Positions 44,066 to 53,742 of a stretch of 64,000 bases of DNA are shown here, in pieces. This DNA is from Pseudomonas thivervalensis (GTDB lineage: Bacteria; Pseudomonadota; Gammaproteobacteria; Pseudomonadales; Pseudomonadaceae), in NCBI RefSeq assembly GCF_001269655.1, contig NZ_LHVE01000006.1, forward strand, positions 310,001 to 374,000, in the 5' to 3' direction. A model generated the notes under the pieces. It had not been told where the DNA came from, made no database searches, and worked only from the letters and a program-made list of their open reading frames with translations. The stretch's first letter is position 1; the number at the start of each line of letters is the position of its first letter. Made by a program: the position numbers and the translations under genes.

Positions 44066-45915
44066 CGCCTCTACGCGCCCTGCTCCTGCAGGCCAGCAGC
44101 CTGTTATTCGCCGGGCTGGCCTGTGCCGCACCGCAGCATGCCGTGACCTTGTACAACGAGCCGCCGAAATACCCGGCCAACTTCAAGCACTTCGACTACG
44201 TCAACCCGGACGCACCCAAAGGCGGCATCTTCCGCCAGGGCGGCTTTGGCGGCTTCGACAGCCTCAACCCGTTCATCAGCAAAGGCGTGCCGGCCGATGA
44301 CATCGGCCTGATCTACGACACACTGGCCAAGCAGGGCCTGGACGAACCCTTCACCGAATATGGCCTGATCGCCGAAAAAATCGAGAAAGCCCCGGACAAC
44401 GCCTGGGTGCGCTTCTACCTGCGCCCCGACGCCCGTTTCAACGACGGCCATCCGGTACGCGCCGAAGACGTGGTCTTCAGCTTCCAGACCCTGACCAAGG
44501 ACGGCGCGCCGATGTTTCGCGGCTATTACAACGATGTCGCCGAGGTTATCGCCGAAGACCCGCTCAAAGTCCTGTTCAAGTTCAAGCATACGAATAATCG
44601 CGAACTGCCGCTGATCCTCGGCCAACTGCCGATACTGCCGAAGCACTGGTGGGCCGAGCGCGACTTCAACAAGGGCAACCTGGAAATCCCCCTGGGCAGC
44701 GGTCCCTACAAAGTCGCCGAAGTGAAGGCCGGGCGTTCGATCCGCTATGAGCGGGTGAAGGATTATTGGGGCAAGGACCTGCCGGTCAACCGCGGTTTCT
44801 ATAATTTCGACGTGCTGGTCACCGACTACTACCGCGACAACACCGTCGCGGTCGAGGCTTTGAAAGCCGGGCAGTTCGATTACTGGCTGGAAATGACCGC
44901 CAAGAACTGGGCCAACGCCTACAACATCCCAGCCGTGACCGAAGGCCGGCTCATCAAGGAACAGATCCCCAACGGCAATCCTACCGGCATGCAGGGTTTT
45001 ATCTACAATCTGCGCCGCCCGGTCTTCCAGGATGTACGGGTGCGCAAGGCCCTGAGCCTGCTATTTGACTTCGAATGGACCAACAAGCAACTGTTCAACG
45101 GGGCCTACGCGCGTACCCGCAGCTATTTCGAGAATTCGGAAATGGCCGCCACCGGTCTGCCCGGCGAAGACGAGTTGAAGATTCTCGCCCCCTTGCGCGG
45201 CAAGATTCCCGAGCAGGTCTTCACTGAAGCTTTCCAGGCTCCGATCTGCGACGGCAGCGGGATGATTCGCGACCAGCAGCGCAAGGCCTATCAATTGCTG
45301 CAAGAAGCCGGCTGGCGCATCGTTGACGACAAGATGGTCGACGCCCAGGGCAAACCGGTAGTGCTGGAGTTCCTGCTGGCCCAGACCGAGTTCGAGCGGA
45401 TCCTGCTGCCGTTCAAGCGCAACCTGAGCGATCTGGGCATTGACCTGATTATTCGCCGGGTGGACGTGTCCCAGTTCGTCAACCGCGTGCGTTCCCGGGA
45501 CTTCGACCTGGTAGTGGGCAGTTTCCCGCAATCCAGTTCGCCAGGTAATGAACAGCGCGAGTTCTGGATGTCCGCCGCCGCCGACAAGCCCGGCAGCCGT
45601 AACACCATGGGCCTGAAGGACCCGGCGGTCGACCAGTTGGTGGAACAACTGATCAACGCCGATTCGCGCAAGAGCCTGGTGGCCCATGCCCGGGCATTGG
45701 ACCGGGTGTTGCAGTGGGGCTACTACGTGATTCCCAACTGGCATATCAAAAGCTGGCGCGTCGCCTATTGGAACCACATCGGTCATCCGAAAATCACGCC
45801 GGCCTATGACATCGGCACCACCACCTGGTGGGTCAAGCCGGGGGTCAAGCCGGCCGATGAAGTAGAGAAGCAGGTCATCGAGCAGCAAATCGCCGCCCCT
45901 GCGAGCGTGGAGTAA
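44062..45915 (+). CDS. nppA2: Peptide ABC transporter, second substrate-binding protein
   Basis: A 617-residue periplasmic binding protein similar along its whole length to the one upstream (both share [14 protein letters not shown] and the KNWAN segment), so the pair arose by duplication. Signal peptide up to about residue 22 (LLFAGLACA). ATG 44062 overlaps the upstream stop and has GGAG nine bases before it. Two different binding proteins feeding one permease suggest two sets of ligands. Four bases separate it from nppB. Confidence 0.92.
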   Translation: MTPLRALLLQASSLLFAGLACAAPQHAVTLYNEPPKYPANFKHFDYVNPDAPKGGIFRQGGFGGFDSLNPFISKGVPADDIGLIYDTLAKQGLDEPFTEYGLIAEKIEKAPDNAWVRFYLRPDARFNDGHPVRAEDVVFSFQTLTKDGAPMFRGYYNDVAEVIAEDPLKVLFKFKHTNNRELPLILGQLPILPKHWWAERDFNKGNLEIPLGSGPYKVAEVKAGRSIRYERVKDYWGKDLPVNRGFYNFDVLVTDYYRDNTVAVEALKAGQFDYWLEMTAKNWANAYNIPAVTEGRLIKEQIPNGNPTGMQGFIYNLRRPVFQDVRVRKALSLLFDFEWTNKQLFNGAYARTRSYFENSEMAATGLPGEDELKILAPLRGKIPEQVFTEAFQAPICDGSGMIRDQQRKAYQLLQEAGWRIVDDKMVDAQGKPVVLEFLLAQTEFERILLPFKRNLSDLGIDLIIRRVDVSQFVNRVRSRDFDLVVGSFPQSSSPGNEQREFWMSAAADKPGSRNTMGLKDPAVDQLVEQLINADSRKSLVAHARALDRVLQWGYYVIPNWHIKSWRVAYWNHIGHPKITPAYDIGTTTWWVKPGVKPADEVEKQVIEQQIAAPASVE

Positions 45916-45919
45916 CGAG

Positions 45920-46993
45920 ATGCTGGCTTACATTTTTCGGCGACTGCTGCTGATCATCCCGACCCTGTTCGGCATCCTGCTGATCAACTTCGTCATCATC
46001 CAGGCCGCGCCCGGCGGGCCGGTGGAGCAGATGATCGCCAAGCTGGAGGGCTTCGAAGGCGCCACCAGCCGCATCGCCGGCGGCGGTGCCGAAGTGTCGG
46101 TGGCCGGCTCTTCCTACCGCGGTGCCCAAGGCCTGGACCCGGCGCTGGTCAAGGAAATCGAGCGCATGTACGGCTTCGACAAGTCGGCACCCGAGCGCCT
46201 GTGGATCATGATCAAGAACTACGCCCATCTGGACTTCGGCGACAGTTTTTTCCGCGATGCCAAGGTCATCGACCTGATCAAGGAAAAGATGCCGGTGTCC
46301 ATCTCCCTCGGGCTCTGGAGCACACTGATCATGTACCTGGTGTCGATCCCGCTGGGGATCGCCAAGGCCACCCGACACGGCAGCCATTTCGACGTATGGA
46401 CCAGCTCGGCGATCATTATCGGCTATGCGATCCCGTCGTTCCTGTTCGCCATCCTGCTGATCGTGGTGTTTGCCGGCGGCAGCTATTTCGACTGGTTCCC
46501 GTTGCGCGGCCTGACCTCCAACAACTTTGACGAATTGAGCATGGGCGGCAAGATCCTCGATTACTTCTGGCACCTGGCCTTGCCCGTGACCGCCCTGGTG
46601 ATTGGTAACTTCGCCACCATGACCCTGCTGACCAAGAACAGCTTTCTCGACGAAATCAACAAGCAATACGTAGTCACCGCCAAGGCCAAGGGCCTGACCC
46701 GCCATCGGGTGCTCTACGGCCATGTGTTCCGCAACGCCATGCTGCTGGTGATCGCCGGTTTCCCCTCGGCGTTCATCGGGATCTTCTTCACCGGTTCGCT
46801 GTTGGTGGAAGTGATCTTCTCCCTCGACGGCCTCGGCCTGATGAGTTTCGAAGCGGCCATCAACCGCGACTATCCGGTGGTGTTCGGCACGCTGTTCATC
46901 TTCACCTTGCTGGGGCTGGTGGTGAAGCTGATCGGCGACTTGACCTACACCTTTGTCGATCCGCGTATCGACTTCGAAAGCCGGGAGCATTGA
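45920..46993 (+). CDS. nppB: Peptide ABC transporter permease (YejB type)
   Basis: A 357-residue inner-membrane permease with six helices. The N-terminus ([20 protein letters not shown]) and the EAA loop ([20 protein letters not shown]) are typical of the oligopeptide permease family, and the insert after helix 1 (about 45-85) is typical of YejB. Part of the five-gene npp operon, four bases after nppA2. Confidence 0.94.
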   Translation: MLAYIFRRLLLIIPTLFGILLINFVIIQAAPGGPVEQMIAKLEGFEGATSRIAGGGAEVSVAGSSYRGAQGLDPALVKEIERMYGFDKSAPERLWIMIKNYAHLDFGDSFFRDAKVIDLIKEKMPVSISLGLWSTLIMYLVSIPLGIAKATRHGSHFDVWTSSAIIIGYAIPSFLFAILLIVVFAGGSYFDWFPLRGLTSNNFDELSMGGKILDYFWHLALPVTALVIGNFATMTLLTKNSFLDEINKQYVVTAKAKGLTRHRVLYGHVFRNAMLLVIAGFPSAFIGIFFTGSLLVEVIFSLDGLGLMSFEAAINRDYPVVFGTLFIFTLLGLVVKLIGDLTYTFVDPRIDFESREH

Positions 46994-46994
46994 G

Positions 46995-48014
46995 ATGAAC
47001 CTGTCCCCGCTCAATCGCCGTCGTTTCGAACTGTTCAAGGCCAACAAGCGTGGCTGGTGGTCACTGTGGCTGTTCCTGATCCTGTTCGGGCTGAGCCTGG
47101 GCGCCGAGTTGATCGCCAACGACAAGCCGCTGGTGGTGCATTACGACGACGGCTGGTACTTCCCGGCCCTAAAGCGCTACCCGGAAACCACGTTCGGCGG
47201 CGAATTCCCCCTGGAAGCCAACTACAAGAGCCCGTACATCCGTGAGCTGCTGGCGGCCAAGGACGCCTGGGTGCTGTGGGCACCGATTCCGTTCAGCTAC
47301 CAGAGCATCAACTACGACCTGAAGGTCCCTGCCCCGGCACCGCCCTCTTCGGTGAACTGGCTGGGCACCGACGACCAGGGCCGCGATGTCCTGGCCCGGG
47401 TCATCTACGGCTTCCGCATCTCGGTGCTGTTCGCCCTGACGCTGACGCTGCTCAGCTCGATCATCGGCGTGATCGCCGGGGCCCTGCAGGGATTCTATGG
47501 CGGCTGGGTGGACCTGGCCGGCCAACGCTTCCTGGAGATCTGGTCCGGGCTGCCGGTGCTGTACCTGCTGATCATCCTGGCCAGCTTCGTGCAGCCCAAC
47601 TTCTGGTGGCTGCTGGGCATCATGCTGCTGTTCTCCTGGATGAGCCTGGTGGACGTGGTCCGCGCCGAGTTCCTGCGCGGGCGCAACCTGGAATACGTGC
47701 GCGCCGCGCGGGCGCTGGGCATGCAGAACGGCGCTATCATGTTCCGCCACATCCTGCCCAACGCCATGGTTTCGACCATGACCTTCATGCCGTTCATCCT
47801 CACCGGCGCCATCGGCACCCTCACCGCCCTGGATTTCCTCGGCTTTGGCCTGCCGCCGGGCGCGCCGTCCCTGGGCGAACTGGTGGCCCAGGGCAAATCC
47901 AACCTCCAGGCGCCATGGCTGGGCATCAGCGCGTTCGCCGTGCTGGCGATCATGCTGAGCCTGCTGGTATTCATCGGCGAGTCCGCTCGCGATGCCTTCG
48001 ATCCGAGGAAGTGA
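46995..48014 (+). CDS. nppC: Peptide ABC transporter permease (YejE type)
   Basis: A 339-residue inner-membrane permease. It has the long periplasmic insert between helices 1 and 2 (about 40-130, YYFPALKRYPETTFGG-like) that marks YejE, the GTDDQGRDVLARVIYG segment and the EAA loop (YVRAARALGMQNGAIMFRH). ATG 46995 follows the nppB stop by one base, so it is translated together with it. Confidence 0.93.
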   Translation: MNLSPLNRRRFELFKANKRGWWSLWLFLILFGLSLGAELIANDKPLVVHYDDGWYFPALKRYPETTFGGEFPLEANYKSPYIRELLAAKDAWVLWAPIPFSYQSINYDLKVPAPAPPSSVNWLGTDDQGRDVLARVIYGFRISVLFALTLTLLSSIIGVIAGALQGFYGGWVDLAGQRFLEIWSGLPVLYLLIILASFVQPNFWWLLGIMLLFSWMSLVDVVRAEFLRGRNLEYVRAARALGMQNGAIMFRHILPNAMVSTMTFMPFILTGAIGTLTALDFLGFGLPPGAPSLGELVAQGKSNLQAPWLGISAFAVLAIMLSLLVFIGESARDAFDPRK

Positions 48015-48015
48015 T

Positions 48016-49626
48016 ATGAACCAGGACAATCTGATCGAAGTGCGCGACCTGGCGGTGGAATTCGTGGTCGGCGAACGCCGCCAGCGCGTGGTCGAGGGCG
48101 TGAGCTTCGACATCAAGCGCGGCGAAACCCTGGCCCTGGTGGGTGAAAGTGGCTCGGGCAAGTCGGTCACCGCCCACTCGATCCTGCGCCTGCTGCCCTA
48201 CCCGCTGGCCCATCATCCCACCGGGACCATCCAGTATTCCGGCCAGGATTTGCTGGGATTGAAGGAAAAAACCATCCGCCATATCCGCGGCAACCGGATC
48301 GCGATGATCTTCCAGGAGCCCATGACTTCCCTCAACCCGCTGCATTCCATTGAAAAGCAGATCAATGAAGTGCTCGGCATCCACAAGGGCCTGAGCGGCA
48401 AGGTCGCGACCCGCCGGACCCTGGAGTTGCTGGAACTGGTCGGCATTCCCGAGCCCCACAAGCGCCTCAAGGCCCTGCCCCACGAGTTGTCCGGCGGCCA
48501 GCGCCAGCGGGTGATGATCGCGATGGCCCTGGCCAACGAGCCGGAACTGTTGATCGCCGACGAGCCGACCACCGCCCTGGACGTCACCGTGCAGCTGAAA
48601 ATCCTGCAACTGCTCAAGGAACTGCAGGCGCGATTGGGCATGTCGCTGCTGCTGATCAGCCACGATTTGAACCTGGTGCGAAGAATTGCGCACCGCGTAT
48701 GTGTCATGCAGCGCGGTTGCATCGTCGAACAGGCATCGTGCGAAGAGTTGTTCCGCGCGCCGCAGCATCCGTACACTCGAGAACTGCTCGGCGCCGAACC
48801 CAGCGGCACCCCGGCGAACAACATCGTCGGCCCGCCGCTGTTGCAGGTCGAGGACCTGAAAGTCTGGTTCCCGATCAAGAAAGGCCTGTTCAAACGCACG
48901 GTAGACTACATCAAGGCCGTGGACGGTATCCGCTTCAGCCTGCCCCAGGGCCAGACCCTGGGCATCGTCGGCGAAAGCGGTTCCGGCAAGTCCACCCTGG
49001 GGCTGGCAATCCTGCGGTTGATCGGCAGCCAGGGCGGGATCCGCTTCGAAGGCAAGTCGCTGGACAGCCTGACGCAGCAACAAGTCCGGCCGCTGCGCCG
49101 GGAGATGCAAGTGGTGTTTCAGGACCCGTTTGGCAGCCTGAGCCCACGGATGTGTGTCAGCCAGATCGTTGGCGAAGGCCTGCGGATCCACAAGATCGGC
49201 ACCGCGGCCGAACAGGAACAAGCGATAATCGCGGCATTGAAGGAGGTAGGCCTGGACCCGGAAACCCGGAACCGCTACCCCCATGAATTTTCCGGAGGGC
49301 AACGGCAGCGTATCGCCATTGCCCGGGCCCTGGTGCTCAAGCCGGCGTTGATTCTGCTGGATGAACCAACGTCGGCCCTGGACCGTACCGTGCAACGCCA
49401 AGTGGTGGAGCTGTTGCGGTCGCTGCAAACCAAGTACAACCTGACGTACCTGTTTATCAGCCATGACCTGGCTGTCGTCAAAGCGCTGAGCCACCAGTTG
49501 ATGGTGGTCAAGCATGGCCAAGTGGTCGAACAAGGTGATGCCCGCAGCATATTCGCCGCGCCGCAGCACCCCTATACACAGCAGTTGCTGGAGGCCGCCT
49601 TCCTGGCCCCAACAACTGCCGAATAA
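48016..49626 (+). CDS. nppD: Peptide ABC transporter ATPase (YejF type, two domains)
   Basis: A 536-residue protein with two fused ABC ATPase domains. Each has Walker A (GESGSGKS near residue 40 and again near 320), the signature LSGGQRQR in the first half and FSGGQRQR in the second, and Walker B (LLIADEPTTALD, LILLDEPTSALD). It drives the npp importer from the cytosolic side. ATG 48016 follows the nppC stop after one base. fabI follows 20 bases later and may be cotranscribed. Confidence 0.94.
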   Translation: MNQDNLIEVRDLAVEFVVGERRQRVVEGVSFDIKRGETLALVGESGSGKSVTAHSILRLLPYPLAHHPTGTIQYSGQDLLGLKEKTIRHIRGNRIAMIFQEPMTSLNPLHSIEKQINEVLGIHKGLSGKVATRRTLELLELVGIPEPHKRLKALPHELSGGQRQRVMIAMALANEPELLIADEPTTALDVTVQLKILQLLKELQARLGMSLLLISHDLNLVRRIAHRVCVMQRGCIVEQASCEELFRAPQHPYTRELLGAEPSGTPANNIVGPPLLQVEDLKVWFPIKKGLFKRTVDYIKAVDGIRFSLPQGQTLGIVGESGSGKSTLGLAILRLIGSQGGIRFEGKSLDSLTQQQVRPLRREMQVVFQDPFGSLSPRMCVSQIVGEGLRIHKIGTAAEQEQAIIAALKEVGLDPETRNRYPHEFSGGQRQRIAIARALVLKPALILLDEPTSALDRTVQRQVVELLRSLQTKYNLTYLFISHDLAVVKALSHQLMVVKHGQVVEQGDARSIFAAPQHPYTQQLLEAAFLAPTTAE

Positions 49627-49646
49627 CCTGAAAAGAGGAGCAACAC

Positions 49647-50441
49647 ATGGGTTTTCTCGCCGGTAAGCGCGTACTGATCGTCGGTGTCGCCAGCAAGCTG
49701 TCCATCGCATCCGGCATCGCCGCCGCCATGCATCGCGAGGGCGCTGAGCTTGCCTTCACTTATCAGAACGACAAACTCAAGGGTCGTGTCGAAGAGTTCG
49801 CGCAAGGCTGGGGCTCGAGCCCTGAGCTGTGCTTCCCGTGCGACGTGGCCAGCGATGAAGAAATCGCCAAGGTCTTCGAAGCGCTGAGCAAGAAGTGGGA
49901 CGGCCTGGACTGCATCGTGCACTCCGTGGGCTTCGCCCCGGGCGACCAACTGGACGGTGACTTCACCGAAGCCACCACCCGTGAAGGTTTCCGCATTGCC
50001 CACGACATCAGCGCCTACAGCTTCGTGGCCCTGGCCAAGGCCGGTCGCGAAATGATGAAAGGCCGCAACGGCAGCTTGCTGACCCTGTCGTACCTGGGCG
50101 CCGAGCGCACCATGCCGAACTACAACGTCATGGGCATGGCCAAGGCCTCCCTGGAAGCTGGCGTTCGCTACCTGGCCGGTTCCCTGGGCCCGGACGGCAC
50201 CCGCGTCAACTGCGTATCGGCAGGCCCGATCCGCACCCTCGCCGCTTCCGGCATCAAGAACTTCCGCAAGATGCTGGCCGCCAACGAAGCGCAAACCCCG
50301 CTGCGTCGCAACGTCACCATCGAAGAAGTCGGCAACGCCGGCGCCTTCCTGTGCTCGGACCTGGCGTCGGGCATCAGCGGTGAAATCATGTACGTGGACG
50401 GCGGCTTCAACACCACCGCCATGGGTAACATCGAAGAGTAA
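49647..50441 (+). CDS. fabI: Enoyl-[acyl-carrier-protein] reductase (NADH)
   Basis: A 264-residue short-chain dehydrogenase-type reductase for the last step of fatty acid elongation. It has [21 protein letters not shown] (NADH site), the triclosan-site motif [12 protein letters not shown] with Tyr-x6-Lys, and the C-terminal [18 protein letters not shown] precedes the ATG. In P. aeruginosa it occupies the same place beside the npp genes. A strong terminator follows. Confidence 0.97.
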   Translation: MGFLAGKRVLIVGVASKLSIASGIAAAMHREGAELAFTYQNDKLKGRVEEFAQGWGSSPELCFPCDVASDEEIAKVFEALSKKWDGLDCIVHSVGFAPGDQLDGDFTEATTREGFRIAHDISAYSFVALAKAGREMMKGRNGSLLTLSYLGAERTMPNYNVMGMAKASLEAGVRYLAGSLGPDGTRVNCVSAGPIRTLAASGIKNFRKMLAANEAQTPLRRNVTIEEVGNAGAFLCSDLASGISGEIMYVDGGFNTTAMGNIEE

Positions 50442-50456
50442 TCTTCACGCTGCAGC

Positions 50457-50496
50457 AAAAAAGCCGCTTGCCCTGGAAAGGCCAAGCGGCTTTTTT
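50457..50496 (+). terminator. Rho-independent terminator of fabI
   Basis: Stem AAAAAAGCCGCTTG / CAAGCGGCTTTTTT with a 12-base loop, followed by T residues, 15 bases after the fabI stop. Confidence 0.92.
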
Positions 50497-50528
50497 ATTG
50501 CCGACTACCTGAATACACCGCAATTCCC

Positions 50529-50832
50529 TGTGGGAGCGAGCCTGCTCGCGAAAGCGGTGGGTCGGTGATAGGGCCCTGTGGCGAGGGAGCTTGCTCCCGC
50601 TCGGCTGCGAAGCAGTCGCGAACCGGCGGGTGCGGTGTGTCTGACGCTCCGCATTCAACAGGTTTTGGGGCCGCTTCGCGCCCCAGCGGGAGCAAGCTCC
50701 CTCGCCACGAAACTGTCGACGATCTTAAGTGAACAGTATGACCTGTGGAAGCGAGCTTGCTCGCGATGGCGATGGATCTGCTGTATTGATGTTGAATGTG
50801 CCACCGTCATCGCGAGCAAGCTCGCTCCCACA
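50529..50832. repeat. REP cluster: type B half, type A pair, type B pair
   Basis: Between fabI and the GGDEF gene lie, in order, a single type B unit (50529-50551), an inverted type A pair (50577-50708) and an inverted type B pair (50744-50832). Apart from the fabI terminator nothing else is seen in the 413-base gap. Confidence 0.88.
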
Positions 50833-50854
50833 TTGGGTCGGCGGTTGGCTTGTA

Positions 50855-51817
50855 CTAGCTGCGCAGCGCCTGCTTCTGTGTGTACATCGCCGCATCGGCG
50901 TCAGCCAGTAGCCTGTCGATCGATTGATGGCGCTGGGCCTCGTACTCGATCTGGCCGACGCTGAAACGAATGTCATAGCCACGCCGCAACGTCGCATTGC
51001 GCTCCTCGAGGATTTCCTGGAGCCGCGCCATGATCGTCGCTGTCTCGACATGGGATGAACCGGTGAGCAACGCCACGAACTCGTCACCGCCCAGGCGACC
51101 GATCACATCGCTTTCACGAAAGGCGATGCGCAGCACATCGGCGAAGGTTTTCAGGGCACTGTCGCCCTCGGCGTGACCATAGCGATCATTGATCGGCTTG
51201 AAGTCGTTGAGGTCGAAGAACAGCAAGGTTGCCGGTCGCGACAAGCGATCACACACATTCAACGCATGCTGGGCCAGCGTCCTGAAGCCGCGCCGATTGG
51301 ACAACAGCGTCAGCTCGTCCATGCTCGCCATCTGCACCGCGACCATTTCCTGCTCGGCCATGCGCGCCAAGTCGCGCAGCAGTTCGCGTTCTTCGTCATT
51401 GAGCTGGCGCGGCTTCGTGTCGAGCAGGCACAACGTGCCCAGCTTGCTGCCGTCCTCCAGCCCCAGTGGATGCCCCGCATAGAAGCGAATGCCAGGCTTG
51501 TCCGTGACCAATGGGTTGTCGTGGAAACGCTCGTCCTGTTCCGCGTCGCAGATCTCCAGGATCTGATCCTGCAAAATCGCATGCCCGCAAAACGAAACTT
51601 CCCGCGGGGTTTCGCTGGCGTCCAGGCCGGCACTGGACTTGAACCATTGCCGGTTGGCGTCCACCAAAGACACCAGGGCGATGGGCACGTCAAACAGGCG
51701 CCGGGCAAGGCGGGTCAGGCGATCAAACCGCTCTTCGGGTGCGGTATCGAGCAGCTTGAGCGAGTGCAGATTCTTGAGGCGAACGGCTTCGTTGTCCGGT
51801 TTACCTGGCGCAAGCAT
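50855..51817 (-). CDS. GAF-domain diguanylate cyclase
   Basis: A 320-residue cytosolic protein: an N-terminal GAF domain (about 15-150, FDRLTRLARRLFDVPIALVSL, SFCGHAIL) and a C-terminal GGDEF domain with RLGGDEFVAL. The RxxD inhibition site (RESD) lies five residues before GGDEF, so product feedback is expected. No membrane segment, so it senses something in the cytosol. ATG 51817 has GGAG six bases upstream; that GGAG lies in the codon after an earlier in-frame ATG at 51829, which I reject for this reason. Confidence 0.92.
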   Translation of the reverse strand: MLAPGKPDNEAVRLKNLHSLKLLDTAPEERFDRLTRLARRLFDVPIALVSLVDANRQWFKSSAGLDASETPREVSFCGHAILQDQILEICDAEQDERFHDNPLVTDKPGIRFYAGHPLGLEDGSKLGTLCLLDTKPRQLNDEERELLRDLARMAEQEMVAVQMASMDELTLLSNRRGFRTLAQHALNVCDRLSRPATLLFFDLNDFKPINDRYGHAEGDSALKTFADVLRIAFRESDVIGRLGGDEFVALLTGSSHVETATIMARLQEILEERNATLRRGYDIRFSVGQIEYEAQRHQSIDRLLADADAAMYTQKQALRS

Positions 51818-51955
51818 CGGAAACTCCATTGGCGAGACTTTCTGGAGTCTAGTCCAGGAACCACTGCCGTTGAAACCGAATAGCCAAATCCAACGGGCAT
51901 TTGCCGGCCAGGGCTAATACACTGCCACCCAGGTTCAAGACGAGGACGCTGACCG

Positions 51956-52780
51956 ATGAAGCACGCCAACCCTGACGCCGCCCCACGTTTCTGGCGCGAC
52001 GCGGCCCTGCCCTTCATCGAAGCCCGGGCCATCGACGATGGGCGTAAGGTCTGCTATTCGCGTCACTCCCATGATCACTTCTCCATTGGCGCGATCACCG
52101 CCGGGCGCAGTACCTATATCCATGAACGCTCGAGTTTCCAGGTGGAAAGCGGCACGGTGGTGCTGATGAACCCCGGCGACGTCCACGCGTGCAACCCGAT
52201 CGATGATCAGCCGTGGTCCTACGTGATGTTGTACGTCGACACGTTGTGGCTCAGGGACTTGCAGCGCCGTATCGGGTTTGACGAAAACCTGGATTTCCAG
52301 GGCTTCGCCACCACACACAGCCGTGACGTGGAGCTGTTTGCCGCGCTGGGCAGGTTGTATGGGCAATTGGTGGACGAGCAACTCGACACGGCCGGTAAGC
52401 ACACCGCTGCCGAGGCGTTCTTCATTGATTTGCAACAGCGGCTCAACCCTGCCGGTCGTCCGGACCGGGGCAGCCACCCGGGGCTGATGCGCGCGGCGCA
52501 GTTTATCCATGACCATTGCAGCGAAGCCTTGAAGCTCGAAGACATCTGCGCCGCTGCGCAACTGTCGCCGTCCTACCTGAGCCGAGCCTTCAAGCGCCAT
52601 TACGGGATGACGCCCCACGCCTTCCTGGTCAATCGTCGGATCCAGTTTGCCCGGCACCAGTTGCGCGAGGGCAAGCTGATCGCCGATGTGGCGCTGGACA
52701 GCGGGTTTGCCGACCAGGCGCATTTCCAGCGCGCCTTCAAGCAACACCTGGCAGCCACCCCCGGGCAATATCGCGGCTGA
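51956..52780 (+). CDS. AraC-family transcriptional regulator
   Basis: A 274-residue regulator: an N-terminal cupin-type ligand domain (HSHDHFSIGAITAGRSTY, MNPGDVHACNP) and a C-terminal double helix-turn-helix (LKLEDICAAAQLSPSYLSRAFK and IADVALDSGFADQAHFQRAFKQH). This subgroup (AraC with HDHFSIG) is often next to a LysE-type exporter, here the convergent gene at 52980, and may control it. Confidence 0.9.
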   Translation: MKHANPDAAPRFWRDAALPFIEARAIDDGRKVCYSRHSHDHFSIGAITAGRSTYIHERSSFQVESGTVVLMNPGDVHACNPIDDQPWSYVMLYVDTLWLRDLQRRIGFDENLDFQGFATTHSRDVELFAALGRLYGQLVDEQLDTAGKHTAAEAFFIDLQQRLNPAGRPDRGSHPGLMRAAQFIHDHCSEALKLEDICAAAQLSPSYLSRAFKRHYGMTPHAFLVNRRIQFARHQLREGKLIADVALDSGFADQAHFQRAFKQHLAATPGQYRG

Positions 52781-52824
52781 TACCGCATCACCAGCTTATT
52801 GGAACCGAAAACAGGGGGAACCTC

Positions 52825-52952
52825 TGTGGCGAGGGAGTTTGCTCCCGCTGGGCTCTGTAGGAGCTGGCGAAGCCTGCGATCTTTTGATCTTTTGATCTCG
52901 ATTCAATTGCCAGGGACAAGATCGCAGCCTCGTTTCACTCGACAGCTCCTAC
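52825..52952. repeat. Type A half joined to a type C element
   Basis: A single type A half (52825-52852) runs directly into a type C element (52856-52952) whose inner core has a doubled GATCTTTT unit. It lies between the convergent araC-type and lysE-type genes. Confidence 0.85.
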
Positions 52953-52979
52953 GCACCTTCACTACAAGCACGGTTTGAC

Positions 52980-53567
52980 TCACGGCAACAACAGATACAC
53001 CGCACTGACCACCAACAGCACGGCCATCGCCCGGTTGAACAGACGCAGGGTCGCCGGATTCCCCAGCCAGGTGCGCAGAAAACTGCCGGCGTAGGCCCAG
53101 CAGCCCACCGAGACGTAGCAGATCACCAGGTAGATCGCCGCAAACTGCCACACCAGTACCGCCTCGCCATCGGCCACGAATGCCCCCATCCCTGCCACAC
53201 AGGCCAGCCAGGCCTTGGGGTTGAGCCATTGCATCAGCGCGCCATGGAACATCGAGGGCGCCCGCCCCGCGTCTTCGCCGCCCAGGCGCCCGTTGTCCAT
53301 CGCCAGTTTCCAGGCCATGAACAACAGAAACGCCACGCCGCCCAGTTGCACCACCCGTGTCAGGCCAGGCCAACGCTGCAACACCTCGTGCAAGCCCAGC
53401 CCCATCAATACCAGCAACAGGACAAACCCGAGGGTGGCGCCGGCCACATGGCGCAACGTGGCACGAAACCCGTACCGCGCCCCGGAGCTGAGGGCGACGA
53501 TGTTGACCGGGCCCGGTGTAATCGAGGCAACCAGGGCAAAGGCCGCCATGGAAAATATCAAGCTCAT
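52980..53567 (-). CDS. LysE/RhtB-family amino-acid exporter
   Basis: A 195-residue membrane protein with about six helices. The start is typical: FSMAAFALVASITPGPVNIVALSSGARYG, with the GPVN motif; further FLLFMAWKLAMD and QWLNPKAWLACV. Members export amino acids or similar compounds; substrate unknown. It converges with the AraC gene and is probably its target. Upstream ribosome binding site is weak. Confidence 0.9.
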   Translation of the reverse strand: MSLIFSMAAFALVASITPGPVNIVALSSGARYGFRATLRHVAGATLGFVLLLVLMGLGLHEVLQRWPGLTRVVQLGGVAFLLFMAWKLAMDNGRLGGEDAGRAPSMFHGALMQWLNPKAWLACVAGMGAFVADGEAVLVWQFAAIYLVICYVSVGCWAYAGSFLRTWLGNPATLRLFNRAMAVLLVVSAVYLLLP

Positions 53568-53742
53568 CAGATAGTTTCTTCAGTCAAGGAAAGAGGCCTC
53601 AAGGTAAAGGGGCCAGCGCTGCGGGTATTGAAGAAAACTGCCTTGTCTGTTGAGCGTCTACGCTGAATTTTTACGCAAACTTTACGCGGCGCCCGCCTTC
53701 CCTCTATCGATACTGTGCAGCTCATTGAATCAGGCGTTATCC

